This document shows positions 60,344 to 64,000 of a stretch of 64,000 nt of DNA, piece after piece. Below the pieces are notes generated by a model. It ran no database searches. It was not told the DNA's origin and saw only the letters and a program-made list of their open reading frames with translations. Made by a program: the position numbers and the translations under genes. The stretch lies in the NCBI RefSeq assembly GCF_001029435.1, contig NZ_LDOV01000030.1, positions 1 through 64,000 on the forward strand, read 5' to 3'. Position 1 is the stretch's first letter, and each line of letters opens with the position of its first letter. The stretch comes from Photobacterium aphoticum (GTDB lineage Bacteria > Pseudomonadota > Gammaproteobacteria > Enterobacterales > Vibrionaceae).

Positions 60344-61633
60344 ATGAAACGCCTGTATTTAGAATTTTTCTTCGGGGTATCAGGGCTGTTTTTACTGTGC
60401 GTATTGGCGTTCGCGTTTGCCATGCGCACGTTAGCCCCGGATTATGAAGGCGAAGTGGAAATTGGCTACGTCTCTGGCGTCGTGTCTATTTTAGATGACG
60501 TCGAGGCGCAACGGGGTCAACCGGTGGCGGATAACTTGCTGGCCGGATTCGCCAAACGCAACGGGTTAACGGTCACGCCGGTACCGTGGGATGATCCCGC
60601 CCTTTCCGTTGAAATGGCGAATAAGGTCCGTCGCCTTGGGACGGCTTATCAAAGTGATAACCATTACTGGGTGACGTTTGGTGACAGGGCGCGTGTGTAT
60701 TACCTGGCACCGGATGAGTCTGCCTCTATCTGGCAGCATGCGGAAACCAAAGTGGCCGTGATGTGGCTGTCGTTTTTGTTTACGTTTGCATTGTACAGTG
60801 CGTTGATGATCCGCTTGTTAGCCCGCCGCTTTAACCAGTTAGAGCGAGCAACATTGGCCTTTGCGGAAGGGGATTTCCATGCGCGGGCATCGGAAAACCC
60901 GAAAGACAGGTTGGGGCGTTTGAATCTGCGCTTTAATCAGATGGCCGATAAAATTGGTGCCTTGATCGCCAGTCACAAACAGCTCTCTAATGCCGTTGCC
61001 CATGAATTGCGCACACCGATTTTTCGGGTGCAGTGCCAGCTCGATCTGTTGGAAAGTTCAGAGTTGTCAGCTCAACAACAAAGCTATGTGGCGGGCATTA
61101 ATGAAGACATGGATGAGTTAGAAGCCCTGATTGAAGAGCTGCTGTATTACGCCAAAATGGAGCGTTCTTCGTTGGCGGCGGGGATCATGCTGTCCCTGAA
61201 AAGTGTGGATGTCAGTGCGTTACTGCAGCGTGTGGTGTTGCAAGCGCAAAAGACCACACCAGTACCGGTATCGTTACATTGTCCGTCACCGTGCTCATGG
61301 GTGTTGGATGCCCACCATATCGAGCGTGCGGTATCGAATTTGATCCGCAATGCCAGTCGTTATGCACAAAACGCGATCACCGTGACGGTGATACCGCAGC
61401 CGGATGCATTGGTGATTCAGGTCGATGACGACGGCTGTGGGATCCCTGAGATTGAGCGGGTGAAAGTCCTCCAGCCGTTTTACCGTGTAGACAGCGCCCG
61501 TGATCGGCAGTCAGGCGGGCACGGGTTAGGGCTGTCCATTGTCAGTCAGATCGTCAGTTTGCATCATGGTCAGTTAGCGATCACTGACAGTGACAGCGGC
61601 GGGGCACGGGTAACCATTACGTTGCCGCAGTGA
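60344..61633 (+). CDS. rstB: Sensor histidine kinase (RstB-like)
   Basis: A 429-residue membrane kinase: an N-terminal helix, a periplasmic domain (about 30-135), a second helix, HAMP (RLLARRFNQLERATLAFAEGDFHAR), the H-box AVAHELRTPIFRVQCQLD, and the ATPase boxes NLIRNASRYA, DDDGCGIP and GGHGLGLSIV. It pairs with the preceding regulator. RstAB in enterobacteria responds to low Mg and acid; the signal here is unknown. Confidence 0.9.
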   Translation: MKRLYLEFFFGVSGLFLLCVLAFAFAMRTLAPDYEGEVEIGYVSGVVSILDDVEAQRGQPVADNLLAGFAKRNGLTVTPVPWDDPALSVEMANKVRRLGTAYQSDNHYWVTFGDRARVYYLAPDESASIWQHAETKVAVMWLSFLFTFALYSALMIRLLARRFNQLERATLAFAEGDFHARASENPKDRLGRLNLRFNQMADKIGALIASHKQLSNAVAHELRTPIFRVQCQLDLLESSELSAQQQSYVAGINEDMDELEALIEELLYYAKMERSSLAAGIMLSLKSVDVSALLQRVVLQAQKTTPVPVSLHCPSPCSWVLDAHHIERAVSNLIRNASRYAQNAITVTVIPQPDALVIQVDDDGCGIPEIERVKVLQPFYRVDSARDRQSGGHGLGLSIVSQIVSLHHGQLAITDSDSGGARVTITLPQ

Positions 61634-61817
61634 TGTAGGGCATTGTTGATTGCGGCGTTAGTGGCAGTCAATCGGGGCCATTTGCGTATTGCTTGCCACG
61701 GCAGATCCTCGCGCGTTACACTCCGCCCATTCTCCTTTTCGAACGTGAAATATCGCTAAGTGATTGCCTGCAACGGGTGAGCGTGTACGAGAAGGGCCAG
61801 CAATTACAACCAGTGTG

Positions 61818-62786
61818 ATGGGGTATTCAGTGTCACGGTTTGATTATAATTTACTGCATGTGTTGGATGTGTTGCTGGAAGAGCAAAGTGTCACCGCTGC
61901 CGCCACCCGCTTGCACCTGAGTCAGTCGGCCGTGAGTAAGCAACTCGCCAAATTGCGTGAAGTGTTTGATGATCCGTTATTTGAGCGCACCTCGCACGGC
62001 CTGCGTCCCACCCCGCGTGCTAAGCAGTTGGCGCCGGAACTGCGGACTGTGTTGCAGGGGCTGGAGCATTTTACCCGTCCCAACCATTTTGAACCCCGTG
62101 AGAGCGAACGGATTTTCCATCTGCATATGGTGGAAACGGCCTATTCGCTGACCTATCCCCATTTCATGCCGGCGGTGCTGAACGAAGCGCCCAAGGTGAG
62201 TATCAATGCCAAAACCTGGCGACGTGACAGTTTAGATCAACTGCTGCGTTGTGAAGTGGATATGGCGATCAGTTGTTGGGAGTGGGATCCGCGCTCAAAA
62301 TGGCATATCCACAATATTCCTGATGCGTTGAATTACGTCGAACTGGTGCGCGATCACGCCATCTGTTTGGTGCGGGAAAACCATCCCTTGCTGCAAGAGC
62401 CCTGGAATACGGATACCTTCCTGAAATACCGTCACTTGCAGGTGGTGTTTGGCGGGATCGATCAGTGGTTATTGGATGACGTGCTGGATTTGCAACACCT
62501 CAAGCGCGATATCGCGGTCAATTTAACGGATTTCCATTCTGCGATGGATCTGTGTGAGCACAGCGATTTGATCCTGTGTGCACCAGCCAAATACATCGAC
62601 TACATGATGAGCCAGCAAAAACTCGTGCGTTTAGATGTGCCGATTGATCTGCATTCGGGCTGTTATGTGTTGATGTGGCACAAGCACTTTGATTTTGACC
62701 ACAGTCATCAATGGTTCCGAGAGCTCATCATTAATCAGGTACGCGGCCCTGAGCCACTGTTGCCTTTATCCTCCCCGCCAGCGTGA
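61818..62786 (+). CDS. LysR-family transcriptional regulator
   Basis: A 322-residue LTTR of the NodD/LeuO type. The DNA-binding helix region is FDYNLLHVLDVLLEEQSVTAAATRLHLSQSAVSKQLAKLREVFDDPLFERTSHGLRPT. ATG 61818 is chosen as the last start before the domain; an in-frame GTG/ATG upstream would add 18 residues of no clear character. The 3' end overlaps the convergent membrane protein gene by 52 bases. Confidence 0.9.
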   Translation: MGYSVSRFDYNLLHVLDVLLEEQSVTAAATRLHLSQSAVSKQLAKLREVFDDPLFERTSHGLRPTPRAKQLAPELRTVLQGLEHFTRPNHFEPRESERIFHLHMVETAYSLTYPHFMPAVLNEAPKVSINAKTWRRDSLDQLLRCEVDMAISCWEWDPRSKWHIHNIPDALNYVELVRDHAICLVRENHPLLQEPWNTDTFLKYRHLQVVFGGIDQWLLDDVLDLQHLKRDIAVNLTDFHSAMDLCEHSDLILCAPAKYIDYMMSQQKLVRLDVPIDLHSGCYVLMWHKHFDFDHSHQWFRELIINQVRGPEPLLPLSSPPA

Positions 62787-63397
62787 TCTGAGTGATCTGG
62801 CGTCAGCAAGCGGCGCTGTATGAACATGTGCCAAGGCAGATAAAACTGCGCAATGCGCACCAATAAATAGCCACTGGTGATGAGGCCTGATAGCCACATC
62901 GCATTATCCAGACCGTCAGTCATGGCGATACCAAGGGCAAGGGCGAGCAGGGACAACCATGCGGCGCGCCACAGGGTATCAATGTCATAGTTTACCCATG
63001 CCGATAACGCGGCGTGTTGAAAGTGTCGCTTCAGCCATAACAAGCTCAGCCCGTAAGCGATGGGGATCAGGCTCATAATGGGCAATGGCCAGCCGCTGTA
63101 TAAGGTGCTGCCGGTCAGGCTTTTGCCGAGCACGGTATAGGTCATGGCCAGACCTTGCAGCATGTCGATGGGAATGACAAAAGACAACAGCAGGCTGATC
63201 AGTCCGACGAAATAGAGCAACGATCCGGCAATCAAGAGGCACCACACCGGCATACCCACCAAGAGATGGACGAGAGGCAGCAGTGTCAGGCCATGCATGA
63301 GCCGGGTGAGGGCTTTCGGGACGCCGGTGATGATGTGTTGGGGATGAGGTGGCGTGCCTGAAGGGGCGTGCGGGCGGTGAGATAATCCGGTCATCAT
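62735..63397 (-). CDS. Multi-pass membrane protein, unknown function
   Basis: A 220-residue hydrophobic protein with about five helices (LLPLVHLLVGMPVWCLLIAGSLLYFVGLISLLLSFV; LPIMSLIPIAYGLSLLWL; AAWLSLLALALGIAMTDG; MWLSGLITSGYLLVRIAQF). Histidine-rich N-terminal and charged C-terminal tails. No family recognised. Convergent with the LysR gene, with overlapping ends, which is unusual but both frames look real. Confidence 0.68.
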   Translation of the reverse strand: MMTGLSHRPHAPSGTPPHPQHIITGVPKALTRLMHGLTLLPLVHLLVGMPVWCLLIAGSLLYFVGLISLLLSFVIPIDMLQGLAMTYTVLGKSLTGSTLYSGWPLPIMSLIPIAYGLSLLWLKRHFQHAALSAWVNYDIDTLWRAAWLSLLALALGIAMTDGLDNAMWLSGLITSGYLLVRIAQFYLPWHMFIQRRLLTPDHSDHAGGEDKGNSGSGPRT

Positions 63398-63812
63398 AGG
63401 GCCTCCTCTGTGCTGTGATGCGCAATGTGTATATTCACTATGCGCTTATTGTGATATCACGGGGCATTTAATACGTGTTTTATTGATACATATCAAAAAG
63501 AAATACAGCGTGCCGCCGATAACTCAGTGATTAATTAATCGATTGATATATATAGCAATAAGTTTAATGACAAAAATGAAAGTTGTTATAGTATGACGAT
63601 CTTTATCGCTCACGGTTATGCGTTTGATCATATTCCAAATAGATATAGATAGCGTTATTTGGAATAGGCTCGTGCGCAATGAATGCTGGGCTGAGTGGAA
63701 ATAAAAAATATCGCTCAAGGATGTGGCAGTTCGGATCGGCCGATAAACAACCACGGTTTGGGTGACGTGATATTAGCATTGAGAGCATTAACATTGAGAG
63801 CATAGACGCCTT
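63398..63812. promoter_or_regulatory. AT-rich intergenic region with an inverted repeat
   Basis: A perfect 10-bp inverted repeat attccaaata/tatttggaat spans 63632-63665. A 15-base direct repeat (cattgagagcattaa/cattgagagcatag) lies at about 63778-63806, just before the start codon at 63813. No protein gene. Confidence 0.5.
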
Positions 63813-64000
63813 ATGTTTGGATTGGCTTCATTTAAGAAAAAGGACGATCGGGATCAGCGTTTGGAGGCACAAGCGCAGACGATTGCCACATTGACGGCAT
63901 CATTGGAGGCTTCTCAGCAAGAATGCCGCCAATTGCAGATCCTCGCGGAAGAACATGATCTGGCCATGAATACCCAGCGCGTGTATATCGACAGCTTGCT
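63813..64000 (+). CDS. N-terminus of a cytoplasmic coiled-coil protein, possibly a chemoreceptor (partial)
   Basis: The first 62 residues are visible: MFGLASFKKKDDRDQRLEAQ, then a long Gln/Glu/Ala-rich heptad pattern. There is no membrane helix. This style of start is common in soluble methyl-accepting chemotaxis proteins and some diguanylate cyclases, but the diagnostic part is outside the window. Confidence 0.5.
   Translation, partial: MFGLASFKKKDDRDQRLEAQAQTIATLTASLEASQQECRQLQILAEEHDLAMNTQRVYIDSL

Overview
The window reads as a piece of a marine or halophilic gammaproteobacterial chromosome, most likely Vibrionaceae (Salinivibrio, Photobacterium and Grimontia are plausible, but I cannot decide from sequence alone). 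The evidence is a Shewanella/Vibrio-style hya-hyp hydrogenase cluster, an ectoine catabolism operon, RstAB- and GltS-like core genes, and a Vibrio-type integron attC remnant.

Region by region. (1) 1-6.2 kb: a tRNA-Ser/tRNA-Asp pair with a terminator, then an AT-rich accessory stretch with two secreted or lipoprotein genes of unknown role, an IS110-family transposase remnant, one complete and two decayed copies of an IS200/RAYT-like element, a VCR-like attC end before a DUF6985-like gene, and a napF ferredoxin gene whose 5' end has been replaced by the end of that element. (2) 6.2-7.1 kb: a long gene-free stretch before the hydrogenase genes. (3) 7.1-24.2 kb: one tightly packed + strand run, hypBCDEA - hyaABCD - a HypF-like paralogue - hypF - nikABCDE, which supplies nickel, builds the NiFe(CN)2CO centre and makes a membrane-bound uptake [NiFe] hydrogenase of the oxygen-sensitive kind. 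(4) 24.1-28.5 kb: an alpha/beta hydrolase, a LysR regulator, small unknown genes and a GH114-like lipoprotein. (5) 28.9-34.2 kb: an ectoine degradation operon (M20 deacetylase, transaminase, ectoine hydrolase, semialdehyde dehydrogenase). (6) 34.4-50.4 kb: the most interesting region. A type III CRISPR-Cas locus on the minus strand carries cas10, three multi-domain RAMP genes, a Cas6-RT-Cas1 fusion, cas2, CRISPR array 2, a DEDDh exonuclease gene and CRISPR array 1. A convergent 996-residue protein of unknown function with two C-terminal membrane helices lies beside it. (7) 50.7-64 kb: mostly ordinary genes (APH-like kinase, PEBP protein, AraC regulator, XRE/DUF2975 pair, Dcu carrier with argininosuccinate lyase, GltS, RstAB-like two-component system, LysR regulator), ending in a cut-off coiled-coil protein that may be a chemoreceptor.

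How region 6 should work: the reverse transcriptase fused to the Cas1 integrase, with Cas2, should allow spacers to be taken from RNA. The fused Cas6 domain should process crRNA. Cas10 (no HD nuclease, GGDE palm) with the fused Cas7-like proteins should form the interference complex. Both arrays are read on the minus strand from a duplicated leader of about 218 bp, and that duplication also carried the last nine codons of cas2. The exonuclease (possible prespacer trimming) and the large membrane protein (possible signal-activated effector) are candidates for new parts of this system; both roles are inferences from position and fold.
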